Part shown: one piece after another, positions 28,715-37,589 of the stretch
How positions within the stretch are numbered: position 1 is the stretch's first letter
Layout: each line of letters opens with the position of its first letter
Assembly (NCBI GenBank): GCA_964583095.1
Contig: CAZOVB010000004.1
Location: 1-64,000 of the forward strand
DNA length: 64,000 bases
Direction: 5' to 3'
DNA from: CAZOVB01 sp964583095
Lineage (GTDB): Bacteria > Planctomycetota > Phycisphaerae > SM23-33
The notes under the pieces: model-generated
What the model saw: the letters and a program-made list of their open reading frames with translations, nothing else
Databases searched by the model: none
Told to the model about the DNA's origin: nothing
Made by a program: the position numbers and the translations under genes

Positions 28715-29770
28715 ATGAAGAGAATTGTCAGCACAATGGCCTTGGCGGCATTACTGTCGCTCACGGCTGCGTCGTCCGGCGGCGAAGTGCAGAACGTCAA
28801 TGGATGGAATCGGGTTGACGTCCCGGCCAATTCCGATGTCGTCTGCTCGGTACCGTTTACGAAGAAGGCGGTTGGCAGTTACACCGTCACGGCCAAGGAC
28901 GGCACAGGCCTGTCGATCTCGGCCAGCCTGACGGCGGACGAGTTTGCCGGCAAGTACTACGTCCTTGTCACTTCCGGTGCCGCAGAGGGTTTCTGGAGCA
29001 CGATCTCCAGCAACACCGTCGGTGGTCAGCTGGTCCTGGCCGACACCTCGTTCCTGGGCGATATCGTCGCCAACCAGGATGAGATCACGATCTATCCGCA
29101 CCAGATGCTGGGCGATGTCTTCCCGGACAAGATGAAGGACATCTCCTTCCTCGAGTCCAGCCGCATCCCCAACACCCCGATCATCACCAGCCTCAAGACG
29201 CAGATTCTGACCTACGAGTCCGTTCCCAACGGCCAGGGCAAGGCTCCCAACGGCAAGTATCTCTATGTCGAGGGCGACTGGTACGCCTGGGGCAACTACA
29301 ACGTCAAGCAGAACGACAAGATCCTGCCGCCCCAGTCGTTCTTCATCATTCGTAATGAGAACAACGACAAGGACCTGCTCTTTTTGAGCATCGGCAACGT
29401 CAGTGGCCAGGCGCTGGCGGTGACGCTGGTCAATGGATCGAACAACGACGTGCTTGTCACGACGAACAGCCCGGTTCCCGTCAAGCTCAAGGATCTGGGC
29501 CTGGGTGGAACCAACGCATTTGTCGACTCGACGATGATCCCCAACACCCCCATCGTTTCCGCCTTCGGCGATCAACTGCTTACCTTCCCGGCCAACCAGG
29601 CAGCAGTGGACGAAGCCTATCAATTCACCGGCGGCAAGTGGGTTCGTTTCGGTGACCCCGATACGACCTCTTCGGATGATGTGCAGCTTCTGCCCAGCCG
29701 GGGGATGATCATCCGCAAGAACGCCACCGGTTCGGGAAGCTACACATGGAAGCTCACGCCGGCCAACTGA
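28715..29770 (+). CDS. secreted TIGR02597-type protein
   Basis: A 351-residue secreted protein with signal peptide MKRIVSTMALAALLSLTAASS. The body is beta-rich with two related halves: SRIPNTPIITSLKTQILTY and STMIPNTPIVSAFGDQLLTF show an internal repeat, each followed by a Trp-containing block (VEGDWYAWG and TGGKWVRFGD) and a 'lpPQSFFIIRNE' or 'LPSRGMIIRKN' strand. This matches my memory of the TIGR02597 family of planctomycetes and verrucomicrobia, of unknown function. I chose ATG 28715 with AAAGGAAA 5 bases upstream; ATG 28700 is also possible. First gene of the surface cluster. Confidence 0.8.
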   Translation: MKRIVSTMALAALLSLTAASSGGEVQNVNGWNRVDVPANSDVVCSVPFTKKAVGSYTVTAKDGTGLSISASLTADEFAGKYYVLVTSGAAEGFWSTISSNTVGGQLVLADTSFLGDIVANQDEITIYPHQMLGDVFPDKMKDISFLESSRIPNTPIITSLKTQILTYESVPNGQGKAPNGKYLYVEGDWYAWGNYNVKQNDKILPPQSFFIIRNENNDKDLLFLSIGNVSGQALAVTLVNGSNNDVLVTTNSPVPVKLKDLGLGGTNAFVDSTMIPNTPIVSAFGDQLLTFPANQAAVDEAYQFTGGKWVRFGDPDTTSSDDVQLLPSRGMIIRKNATGSGSYTWKLTPAN

Positions 29771-29823
29771 GGCAGGCTGAGGATACAGCAATGAATTCAG
29801 AACTTGAGAGATTGGAGAAAACA

Positions 29824-30429
29824 ATGAAGAAGATGAACACTTGGATGATCGCGGTCGCTTTGCTGGCCGCCAGCGCAACGGCTGCCTCGGCGGCGGTGTC
29901 GATTTCACCCCAGGCCGGCCCTGTTGCCGGCGATGCCGGCGGCACCCCTCTTTCGGCCAACAGCCTGATTGTCTTTGTTGCCGACGTGGCCGGCGATGGT
30001 TTCGGTGATTTGCAGAACAATCCCCTTGGCACCGACGGATTCACGCTGGATGACGATGACGTGGTCCTGGGCATCGGGACCTCCGGCCCCACAGAGGGCT
30101 TCGTGGCTGGAACGTATACCTGGGAAGACGTCACAGCCGACAGCGCTGAGGTAGGGGCACAGTTCGCCATGCTCTGGTTCGAGACGCCCTATGTTGAGGG
30201 CACGACGAGCGTGGAAGAAGGTGTCAACTACGGCGTTTACGAGACGGGTGTGAGCATTCAGGGCAACGAGACGGCCAAGGCGTTCAGTTGGCTCGGAACC
30301 AGCTTCAGCGGCAACCTGCCCGACAGCACCTTCCTCGCAGTCAACACTACCGTTCCCGAACCGGCTTCGATGCTGATCCTGGCCCTGGGTGGTGGCGCAG
30401 CCCTGCTGCGTCGTCGCAGGAACGGATAA
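29824..30429 (+). CDS. PEP-CTERM sorting-signal protein
   Basis: A 201-residue secreted protein with signal peptide (residues 1-23, ending AASAA) and a classic PEP-CTERM tail: PEP at 178-180, then a short hydrophobic stretch SMLILALGGGAALL and the basic end RRRRNG. Such proteins are exported, then processed by an exosortase (EpsH/XrtA type). The middle is acidic and Gly-rich (DGFTLDDDDVVLGIG). The start is ATG 29824 with GGAG about 8 bases upstream. No exosortase gene lies in this window. It lies between the TIGR02597 and beta-helix genes, all in one direction. Confidence 0.92.
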   Translation: MKKMNTWMIAVALLAASATAASAAVSISPQAGPVAGDAGGTPLSANSLIVFVADVAGDGFGDLQNNPLGTDGFTLDDDDVVLGIGTSGPTEGFVAGTYTWEDVTADSAEVGAQFAMLWFETPYVEGTTSVEEGVNYGVYETGVSIQGNETAKAFSWLGTSFSGNLPDSTFLAVNTTVPEPASMLILALGGGAALLRRRRNG

Positions 30430-30530
30430 GGGCACTATCGGAGAGAGAAGTGAGGACCGGCCGCGGCCTGTTGTCCCGGTCGGATCAGGAGAGTTCGTAA
30501 CTCTTAACAAAACAAACGGAGAAACCAACA

Positions 30531-32345
30531 ATGATGAACTTGAAGAATGCTGCACTTGCCCTGGCCCTTGGCCTGGCGCTGACAGGGACCGCAATGGCGG
30601 CCCGGGTGGACATATCCAGCGATATTACCACCTCCACGACCTGGACAGCCGACAATACCTATAACCTGACCACGCAAGTCTATGTAAAGGATGGAGCCAC
30701 GCTGACCATCGAGGCCGGAACCGTTATCGCCAGTACCCCCCAGGCCAACGGTGGTGGTTCGCTGGCGGTGACCCGCGGCTCGAAGATCGAGGTCAAGGGC
30801 ACCAAGGATGCCCCGGTAGTGATGACCTCCACGGCCGACCCGCAGTTCGACGGCGATCCCAACACCAACGGCTGGGCCCCCGGCGCGCTGGAGTGGGGCA
30901 ACCTGACGATCATGGGCAACGCCCTGATCTCCGCTTCACACTATGACGGCGACCCGGTGCTTCGCGCCGACGGTGTGACCCCGAATACCAAGACCCCCGA
31001 TGCCGGCAACGAAAAGCAGATGGAAGGCCTCGTAGCCGCCTACGCCGGTGATCCCAACGTCATGTACGGCGGCGGCGATGATGACGATGACAGCGGTTCG
31101 ATCAGCTACCTGTCGCTTCGCCGTGGGGGCCGTGTGGTCGGCCTGGCCAACGAGCTCAATGGCCTGTCGCTGGGCGGCATCGGCCGGGAAACGGAGATCA
31201 GCCACGTCGAGATCATGAACAACGTCGATGACGGCATCGAGATCTGGGGCGGAACGGTTGAGATCAAGTACTTCAGCATCTGGAACATCGGCGATGACAG
31301 CTTTGATGTCGACCAGGGCTGGCGCGGCAAGGCCCAGTTCGGCCTGATCGTGCAGGGCTACAGCCTGGAGGCCAAGCAGGGCTCCGGCGTCGGCGACAAC
31401 TGCTTCGAGACCGACGGTGCCGAAGACTCGGACGCCCAGCCGGTCACGACGGCCACCATTTACAACTGCACTGTGATCGGTCAGCCGAGCATTCCCAGTG
31501 TGGGTGGCGGCGACGGCGCGACCACGTGGCGTGACGGTGCCCGCGTTCAGTACCGCAACTGCATCTTCATGGACATCGGCGGCGAGCTGGTCCGTCCCGA
31601 CGGCGATGACGGCGACGGCGCCAATGGCTACGGCTACAACGGCACATATACCTTCCCGGAGGTATGGACCGTCGATGCGACGAATTTCACCGACCCCAAG
31701 CGACAGGTCAACATCGGTACCGCCAGCATGACCGAGCTGTACCAGGCCCAGGTCGACGGCAAGCTGGCCGAGATCACCGATTCGGTCTTCTACAACGTCG
31801 CTGACTACACCGATGCCGACGAGCAGGGCGTCCGCGACCCCGGCAACAACAATGTCACTGCGACGAACATGCCTGTCCAGGCACTGACCCGTGCCTCGCT
31901 TGACGATGCCGTCTACGTCACCACCGACAAGGGCACCACGATCACCCGCCCGGTGACCTGGCTGAACCCCTGTGCGGCCAATGACGCTGTGAGCAGCGTC
32001 GGGACTGCACCGGCCGACGGCTTCTTCACCCCGGCACCGTTCCGCGGGGCCTTCAGCGCCACCTACAACTGGCTCGAAGGCTGGACCGCCACCGATGCCT
32101 ACGGCATGGTCGATACCTCGATGAACCAGGCCCATGCCACGCCGACCGCTACGCCTGCTCTGACCAAGGTTGTGACCACCACCACCTTCGACACCGAAGC
32201 CGGCGTTGCCTATACGGTTGAGAAGTCCTCGGACCTGAAGGCGTGGATCCCCGTCGAGACCGTGATCGGTACCGGCGCGGAGATGTCCGTCGAAGATCTC
32301 GAGACCTTCGAAGATGGCAAGTTCTACCGGGTGGTGAAGCAGTAA
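30531..32345 (+). CDS. secreted parallel beta-helix surface protein
   Basis: A 604-residue protein with signal peptide MMNLKNAALALALGLALTG, cleaved after AMA. It begins with a YNLTTQVYVKDGATLTIEAG strand block and continues with Gly/Asp/Asn-rich repeats typical of right-handed beta-helix proteins. An acidic run (GGGDDDDDSGS) near residue 185 could bind calcium. The last 60 residues form a separate beta module (AYTVEKSSDLKAWIPV and KFYRVV) seen in many secreted planctomycete and verrucomicrobial proteins. It lies upstream of a TonB-dependent receptor, so it could be a surface partner of that receptor. Its ligand is unknown. Confidence 0.78.
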   Translation: MMNLKNAALALALGLALTGTAMAARVDISSDITTSTTWTADNTYNLTTQVYVKDGATLTIEAGTVIASTPQANGGGSLAVTRGSKIEVKGTKDAPVVMTSTADPQFDGDPNTNGWAPGALEWGNLTIMGNALISASHYDGDPVLRADGVTPNTKTPDAGNEKQMEGLVAAYAGDPNVMYGGGDDDDDSGSISYLSLRRGGRVVGLANELNGLSLGGIGRETEISHVEIMNNVDDGIEIWGGTVEIKYFSIWNIGDDSFDVDQGWRGKAQFGLIVQGYSLEAKQGSGVGDNCFETDGAEDSDAQPVTTATIYNCTVIGQPSIPSVGGGDGATTWRDGARVQYRNCIFMDIGGELVRPDGDDGDGANGYGYNGTYTFPEVWTVDATNFTDPKRQVNIGTASMTELYQAQVDGKLAEITDSVFYNVADYTDADEQGVRDPGNNNVTATNMPVQALTRASLDDAVYVTTDKGTTITRPVTWLNPCAANDAVSSVGTAPADGFFTPAPFRGAFSATYNWLEGWTATDAYGMVDTSMNQAHATPTATPALTKVVTTTTFDTEAGVAYTVEKSSDLKAWIPVETVIGTGAEMSVEDLETFEDGKFYRVVKQ

Positions 32346-32392
32346 GGCTTTGCACGGTTAGAAGCAGTCGCATGCAGTAACGATGTGAGACA

Positions 32393-32430
32393 AACTGGTG
32401 GCAGGGGCGTTGGTGCCCCTGCCGCCGGTT
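32393..32430 (+). promoter_or_regulatory. strong 16-bp hairpin between beta-helix and lipoprotein genes
   Basis: AACTGGTGGCAGGGGC pairs with GCCCCTGCCGCCGGTT (two G-U pairs) around a GTTGGT loop. No T run follows, so it is not a normal terminator. It lies 47 bases after the beta-helix gene and 27 bases before the next start. It may protect the upstream mRNA or partly attenuate the downstream genes. Confidence 0.55.
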
Positions 32431-32457
32431 GTGTCTAAGGATTTCCTGAGGTCCAAG

Positions 32458-33675
32458 ATGAAGTTCCGTGAAAACAAAGTGATGCTGACCTTCCTGGTTG
32501 TCTGCTCCTGCATGTGGGTTGGATGCAATGCACAGGCAGAAGGGGATGCAGCCAAACCGAGCCGGAAGCAGCCGTCCAACCCCCAAGAACAGCTCCTGGA
32601 GCTAGCTTTCCAGGCCGCTTCGAAGATTCCGATGGATCCTCATCACAAGGATCGCGCTCGAGGCCAGGCACAGATCGTTGAGGCCTCTCTCGTGGTGGAC
32701 GCTCCGACGCTGGCCGAGGCGTACGCCAGAGAAATTCACAACTGGCGTCGTGGGGTAGCGCTGGGGCAAGTCGCCTTCTACCTCGCCGATATGGACCAGA
32801 AGCATAGCGAGGCGTTGCTGATTGAGGCTCAGGAGGCAGCCGGCGAGCAGGAGGGCTGGCGAAAGGACAGAATCCTGATCCATGTGGCCAGGACCCGTGC
32901 GAAGCTGGGCCAGAGGAAAAGGGCGGAGAACCTGGCCGACTATGTAGCCGAAGCAGAAAAGGGCAAGATCGAGGGCGTGGCAGCCGGGGCGATGAGTCAG
33001 AAAGAATTCGAAGAGACCCTGGCCCAGATTCAGTCAGGCGTGGATGAGGACATCCATTTCGATCTGAAACGGAACCTCGTTGAGTCAGCTCTTTCGCTGC
33101 ACAAGGCGAACTATCAGAAACAGGAACGACGCGAACCCCTGGAAAAGATCATTCGCTCGGCAAGCGAGAAATTCCCGATCTTCCTTCGAATCGATTACCT
33201 GCGACAGATGGCTCAGTCGGCTGCAGATCACAAGGATACCAGTCGTGCGGGCGAGCTGCTCCAGGAGGCCCAGAAGCTGGTTTCCACTGTTCGCATGCCG
33301 GTTCGATTTGAAATACGCACCCGGGCAGGGCTGGCGAAACTGCGGGCGAGCATGGGAGACGATGCCGGCGCCATCCAGGGCGCAGATGCCCTGCAGGGGT
33401 TCTACAACGAGAATCGCCCCCGGACACTGATTGTGGATCGTGCGGAACTTCTCTGCCGAATTGCGGAGATCTACCAGCTGGCCCAACAGCAGGACAAGGC
33501 GGCAGAGACCTACCGCCGCGCTTTGGACGAGGGAGCATCCAACCCCAATGCCAGACCTCGGGCCAATGATCTGGTTGAGATCTGCTGCTCGATGGCCGTT
33601 CACGGTTTCGCGCCGGACCAGGGTTTTGTGGATGCCTTGGAGCAGGTTCACAACGCCTTGGGCAAGCCATGGTGA
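32458..33675 (+). CDS. probable lipoprotein with TPR-like helical repeats
   Basis: A 405-residue exported protein. The N-terminus MLTFLVVCSCMWVGC suggests a lipoprotein signal, with the Cys just after VG as the lipidated residue. The rest is all-helical with TPR-like spacing of Ala and Leu (for example GVALGQVAFYLADMDQKHSE, RAENLADYVAEAEKGK and ICRIAEIYQLAQQQDKAAET). TGAGGT lies about 6 bases before ATG. Its end overlaps the start of the TonB-dependent receptor by 7 bases, so they are translationally coupled; it may be an accessory protein of that receptor. Confidence 0.75.
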   Translation: MKFRENKVMLTFLVVCSCMWVGCNAQAEGDAAKPSRKQPSNPQEQLLELAFQAASKIPMDPHHKDRARGQAQIVEASLVVDAPTLAEAYAREIHNWRRGVALGQVAFYLADMDQKHSEALLIEAQEAAGEQEGWRKDRILIHVARTRAKLGQRKRAENLADYVAEAEKGKIEGVAAGAMSQKEFEETLAQIQSGVDEDIHFDLKRNLVESALSLHKANYQKQERREPLEKIIRSASEKFPIFLRIDYLRQMAQSAADHKDTSRAGELLQEAQKLVSTVRMPVRFEIRTRAGLAKLRASMGDDAGAIQGADALQGFYNENRPRTLIVDRAELLCRIAEIYQLAQQQDKAAETYRRALDEGASNPNARPRANDLVEICCSMAVHGFAPDQGFVDALEQVHNALGKPW

Positions 33676-36674
33676 TGTGTAGGAGGTGGCTTTGGCTGCC
33701 GGCCCTTCTGATTCTTTGTGCGCTTTCCCAGAAGAGCCAGGCCCAGAACTCCGGTTCGATCCGGGGAACGGTCCGGGATGCGGACTTCGAGTTTCCGCTT
33801 GAGGATGTACAGATCCGGGTTCTGGAGGAAGATCTCCAAGGCTCGACAGGCGGTGACGGGAACTACCTGATCCAGAACGTTCCTTCCGGCAGATATACGC
33901 TGATCTTCTCGAAGGGGGGCTTCAGCCGCGAGACCAAACTGGATGTGGTGGTGACGGGCGGAGGGGTCACAGAGGTCAACGTGGAGCTTACAGGCCAAGC
34001 CCAGCAACTCGATGAATTGGTTGCCCAGGACGTTGCCCCTCCCGGCAGCGCGGCGGAACTGGACCGGGCCCGGCAGACGGACCCTGCGATGGTTACCGGC
34101 ATCAGCGAGGAGATGATCGGAAAATGGGCTGTCAGCGACGCCGGTGAAGCAGTGTCGCGTGTGGCGGGCGCGTCTCTCCAGGATGGCAAGTATGCAGTGA
34201 TTCGTGGCCTGCCGGACAGGTATGTGAACTCTCAGATGAACGGCGTTCGCCTTCCCACGGCCGATGCTGACAAGCGGGCGGTACAACTGGACCAATTTCC
34301 CTCGGATGTCATTCAGAGTGTACTTGTGAGCAAGACGTTCATGCCCGACCAACAGGGGGATGCTTCGGGTGGGGCGGTGAATGTCATCCTCAAAGGTATT
34401 CCGAACGAATCGCTTCTGAAGTTCGGATTCGGCTACAAGTGGAATTCTCAGGTGATGGACAATCGCACCGCCTTCATGACCGACCAGGGCGGCGGGGTCA
34501 ACTGCATGGGACGCAACAAAGGCAGGGAGATCCAGTACAACCGCCTGGGCGATACCTGGCGGGGCGCTATCGGCGGCCAGGAGAGCGAGGCCCCGTACGA
34601 ATACAGCTGGTCCCTGGCCCTGGGGGGAAAATACCGTTTCAAGAGCGGCTTGGCTATCGGCGGATTCGGCAACTTCTTCTACGACCGAGGGGCTTCGTTC
34701 TACAAGGACGGCAGGGACGATTCCTGGTGGGTCCGGACGGCGGGTGGTGGCGAGATGGAACCCCGCACCAGCGGAGACAATCCGGATACGGGGACCGATT
34801 ATACTACCTCGCTCTATGACGTTCAGCGGTCGTCGGAATCGGTTCAGTGGGGCGCGTTGGGAGCAGTCGGACTGGAGTATCAAGACCAGGCGATCACCGC
34901 CATGTACATGTACACCCACGATGCCCAGAACAAGCTCACGCTCGCAGAGGATACGCGGGGTAAGGAGTATTTCGTTCCCGGCTATGAGGTGGAGAACCCC
35001 ACCGGGGCAGACGGTCAGGCCCCTTGGCTGCGAAACGAAACGATCGAGTACACCGAACGAGTCACCAAGACCTTCCAACTGCGGGGTGAGCACACGCTCA
35101 TCGGCCCGGAGATCGGTTTTCATGTGGGTTCCGAGCAGCCCAGGGAGATCTTCGTCCTCCTGGCCCCGCGATTCGACTGGACGATTTCCAAGAACGTCGC
35201 GAGCATGGATCAGCCCGATAAGCGTCTCTTTGCCACGGCCTGGGTTCCGCCGATCGTCCTGGATTTCCTTGAGCCGCCTCTGGTAATTCGAGGCCCCACG
35301 CACACGCAGCGGAAGGCAGCGGCCAACTTCCGCGTAGGCAATCTGCAACGAACCTGGAAAGATATCACCGAAGAGAGCGAGCAGTACTCCCTGAATCTGA
35401 CCTTCCCCTTCCGGCAGTGGACGGGTCATGAGGGTTACCTCAAGCTCGGGCTCTTCAAGGACAGCGTCGACAGGGACTACAACCAGCAGTCCTACAGCAA
35501 CCTCGACGAAAACGCCAAAACCTACACGGGCGAGTGGGAGGACCGCTGGAGTCTGCATTGGCCTGAGGAGGACCACGCGATAAAGGCAGCCGATGTCGAT
35601 GTGGACTACGTTGGCGAGCAGGAGATCTCTGCCTGGTACTACATGGTCGAGTTCCCATTTCACCGGGCGTTTCGGGTAATGGGCGGTGCGCGATACGAGA
35701 CAACGGAGTTGAGTATCATCAACGACCGGATCGAAGACTCGGTCTTCTGGTTCCCCCTCAATGCCCCGGGCGAGACGCAGCTGAACCCGGGGGATGCGGA
35801 TGTCTCTTTTAAACAGGATGACATACTGCCGGCCATCGGTTTTTCCTTCGATCCGTTCGATCAGATCACATTTCGCGGCTCCTGGAGCAAGACGGTCGCC
35901 CGGCAGACGTTCAAGGAACTCAGTCCCATCCAGCAGCAGGAGTATCTGGGTGGAGACGTCTTTATTGGAAACCCTGAATTGGAGATGAGCGCACTCCGGA
36001 ACTACGACCTTCGTCTGGACTACAAACCCAGCAAGGGCTCGCTGATCTCCGCCTCCTGGTTCAAGAAAATCGTCAAGAACCCCATCGAATACGTCCAGCG
36101 GGTCAAAGGCTTCCCCTACAAGACGCCTATCAATTATCCCGAAGGTCGCATTCTTGGCTGGGAATTCGAAGTCCGACAGGACCTCGGAGACTGGTGGGAG
36201 ACGCTCGATGGTATAACGATCGGAGGCAATGCGACCTTCATCGATTCGGAGGTCAAGCTGCCCGAGTCCGAGGTCAGCCGTTTCCAGGAGCCCAACATCG
36301 ATATCCCGATCACCCGCCGGGACATGATGAATGCCCCCGAACATCTTTACAACCTGTATCTGAATATTGATGTCGAGGAGACGGGAACTTCTTTTGGGCT
36401 GATCTACTCGGTCCGCGGAGACACGCTGGTCGCCGGGGCCGGGCAGTCTTCGGGCAACTTCATCCCCGATGTGTATGAAACCGAGTACGGCACGTTGAAC
36501 CTGACGATCTCGCAGAAGATCGGAGACCATCTGAAGGTCAAATTCGCCGCAAAGAACCTGCTGAACCCCAAAATCGAGTCGGTTTATCGGTCCGACTTCA
36601 TTCCCGAAGACGTCGTGAAGACGTCCTACCGAAAAGGGATCGACTTTTCGGTGAGTATCGGGGCGCAGTGGTGA
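33669..36674 (+). CDS. TonB-dependent outer-membrane receptor
   Basis: A 1001-residue receptor: signal peptide at about 1-26, a carboxypeptidase-regulatory-like beta domain at about 28-108 (GSIRGTVRDADFEFPLEDVQ), plug domain at about 140-250 (VSRVAGASLQDGKYAVIRGL, RYVNSQMNGVRLP, FPSDVIQSVLVSKTF, GDASGGAVNVI), then a beta-barrel to the end. It closes with FSVSIGAQW, the aromatic end typical of outer-membrane barrels. It imports an unknown large nutrient with energy from TonB-ExbB-ExbD, encoded immediately downstream. No SusD partner is present. The start overlaps the upstream lipoprotein gene. Confidence 0.95.
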   Translation: MVMCRRWLWLPALLILCALSQKSQAQNSGSIRGTVRDADFEFPLEDVQIRVLEEDLQGSTGGDGNYLIQNVPSGRYTLIFSKGGFSRETKLDVVVTGGGVTEVNVELTGQAQQLDELVAQDVAPPGSAAELDRARQTDPAMVTGISEEMIGKWAVSDAGEAVSRVAGASLQDGKYAVIRGLPDRYVNSQMNGVRLPTADADKRAVQLDQFPSDVIQSVLVSKTFMPDQQGDASGGAVNVILKGIPNESLLKFGFGYKWNSQVMDNRTAFMTDQGGGVNCMGRNKGREIQYNRLGDTWRGAIGGQESEAPYEYSWSLALGGKYRFKSGLAIGGFGNFFYDRGASFYKDGRDDSWWVRTAGGGEMEPRTSGDNPDTGTDYTTSLYDVQRSSESVQWGALGAVGLEYQDQAITAMYMYTHDAQNKLTLAEDTRGKEYFVPGYEVENPTGADGQAPWLRNETIEYTERVTKTFQLRGEHTLIGPEIGFHVGSEQPREIFVLLAPRFDWTISKNVASMDQPDKRLFATAWVPPIVLDFLEPPLVIRGPTHTQRKAAANFRVGNLQRTWKDITEESEQYSLNLTFPFRQWTGHEGYLKLGLFKDSVDRDYNQQSYSNLDENAKTYTGEWEDRWSLHWPEEDHAIKAADVDVDYVGEQEISAWYYMVEFPFHRAFRVMGGARYETTELSIINDRIEDSVFWFPLNAPGETQLNPGDADVSFKQDDILPAIGFSFDPFDQITFRGSWSKTVARQTFKELSPIQQQEYLGGDVFIGNPELEMSALRNYDLRLDYKPSKGSLISASWFKKIVKNPIEYVQRVKGFPYKTPINYPEGRILGWEFEVRQDLGDWWETLDGITIGGNATFIDSEVKLPESEVSRFQEPNIDIPITRRDMMNAPEHLYNLYLNIDVEETGTSFGLIYSVRGDTLVAGAGQSSGNFIPDVYETEYGTLNLTISQKIGDHLKVKFAAKNLLNPKIESVYRSDFIPEDVVKTSYRKGIDFSVSIGAQW

Positions 36675-36731
36675 GGCAGGATCCGAAAACGCAAGAGACC
36701 GTTGCAAATGGAAACAAGGAAAGTCAAAGGC

Positions 36732-37589
36732 ATGAATCGAAAGAGAAATCAAAATCTCAGGCCTCGGCGCAGAGCCGGCGGGCGGGTTGGCCTGGCATCG
36801 CTCCTGGCCGCACTGGCTGCAGGACTTGTGACGTTCCAACTGCTCCAGGGCCAGGAGGCACCCGACGAGAGTCCCCTCGACCAGACTCGAACCATCCTCG
36901 ACGAATACCAGAAAGTCCAGCGGGATATCGCTGCCGAAAAGGAACGGTTGGCCACGGTCAAGCAAATGCTCGAAGATCGGATCGAACTGCTCCAGGGCCG
37001 TATCGAGCTCATCGAGCAGCGCACGGCCGAGAAGCGCGACGAGATGGCCCAGAAGAAACAGGAACTCAGCGAGCACAAGCAGGAGCACGAGAAGCTTCTT
37101 GAAGCGATTGAGACGCTCGAACCCAACATCAATCTTCTCGAGAAGCGCGTTGTCGGGCTTCTGGCCCGCATGCCGCGGTTCGTCCGGGAAGACCCGATCA
37201 TCAGCCGACTCAGCGAGCTGATTCCGGAAGATCCGGACAAGACTCAGCAATCGATCGGCGCGCGGTACCAGAACGCCATCGCGATCATCAGCCAGCTCAA
37301 CCGCCTCAACCAGAAGATCCACGCCAACGAAGAGATGCGGGACATCCCCGGCCGGGAGAACCGGCTCAAGGTCACCGTCCTCTACCTCGGGATCAGCTAC
37401 GCCTATTACGTAGACAGCCAGGGCAAGGTTGCGGGCGTTGGGATGCCCGGCCCGGAAGAGTGGGTCTGGCAGGCCAAGAACGACATCGCCGGGCAAGTGC
37501 TGCTGGCGGTAAAGATGTACCACAACGACGAAGAGGCCCGGTACGTCCAGCTTCCGGTCCAAATCCAAGAGTCAGGAGAGCAGAACTGA
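36732..37589 (+). CDS. DUF3450-type coiled-coil protein of the TonB system
   Basis: A 285-residue exported protein. After a basic start (MNRKRNQNLRPRRRAG) comes a signal/anchor helix (GLASLLAALAAGLVTFQLL), a long coiled coil from about residue 45 to 145 rich in Glu, Lys and Gln, and a globular C-terminus (VTVLYLGISYAYYVD and VWQAKND). This is the layout of DUF3450 proteins that start TonB2-type operons in gammaproteobacteria. ATG 36732 has AAGGAA 9 bases upstream; TTG 36702 and ATG 36708 are in frame but poorer. Its stop overlaps the exbB start (TGATG). Confidence 0.85.
   Translation: MNRKRNQNLRPRRRAGGRVGLASLLAALAAGLVTFQLLQGQEAPDESPLDQTRTILDEYQKVQRDIAAEKERLATVKQMLEDRIELLQGRIELIEQRTAEKRDEMAQKKQELSEHKQEHEKLLEAIETLEPNINLLEKRVVGLLARMPRFVREDPIISRLSELIPEDPDKTQQSIGARYQNAIAIISQLNRLNQKIHANEEMRDIPGRENRLKVTVLYLGISYAYYVDSQGKVAGVGMPGPEEWVWQAKNDIAGQVLLAVKMYHNDEEARYVQLPVQIQESGEQN

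Noticed and set aside
33648..37568. 1306-codon open frame on the minus strand opposite the TonB receptor and DUF3450 gene
   Set aside because: Very long but purely antisense to two well-supported genes, with no motif or ribosome site; a product of codon bias.
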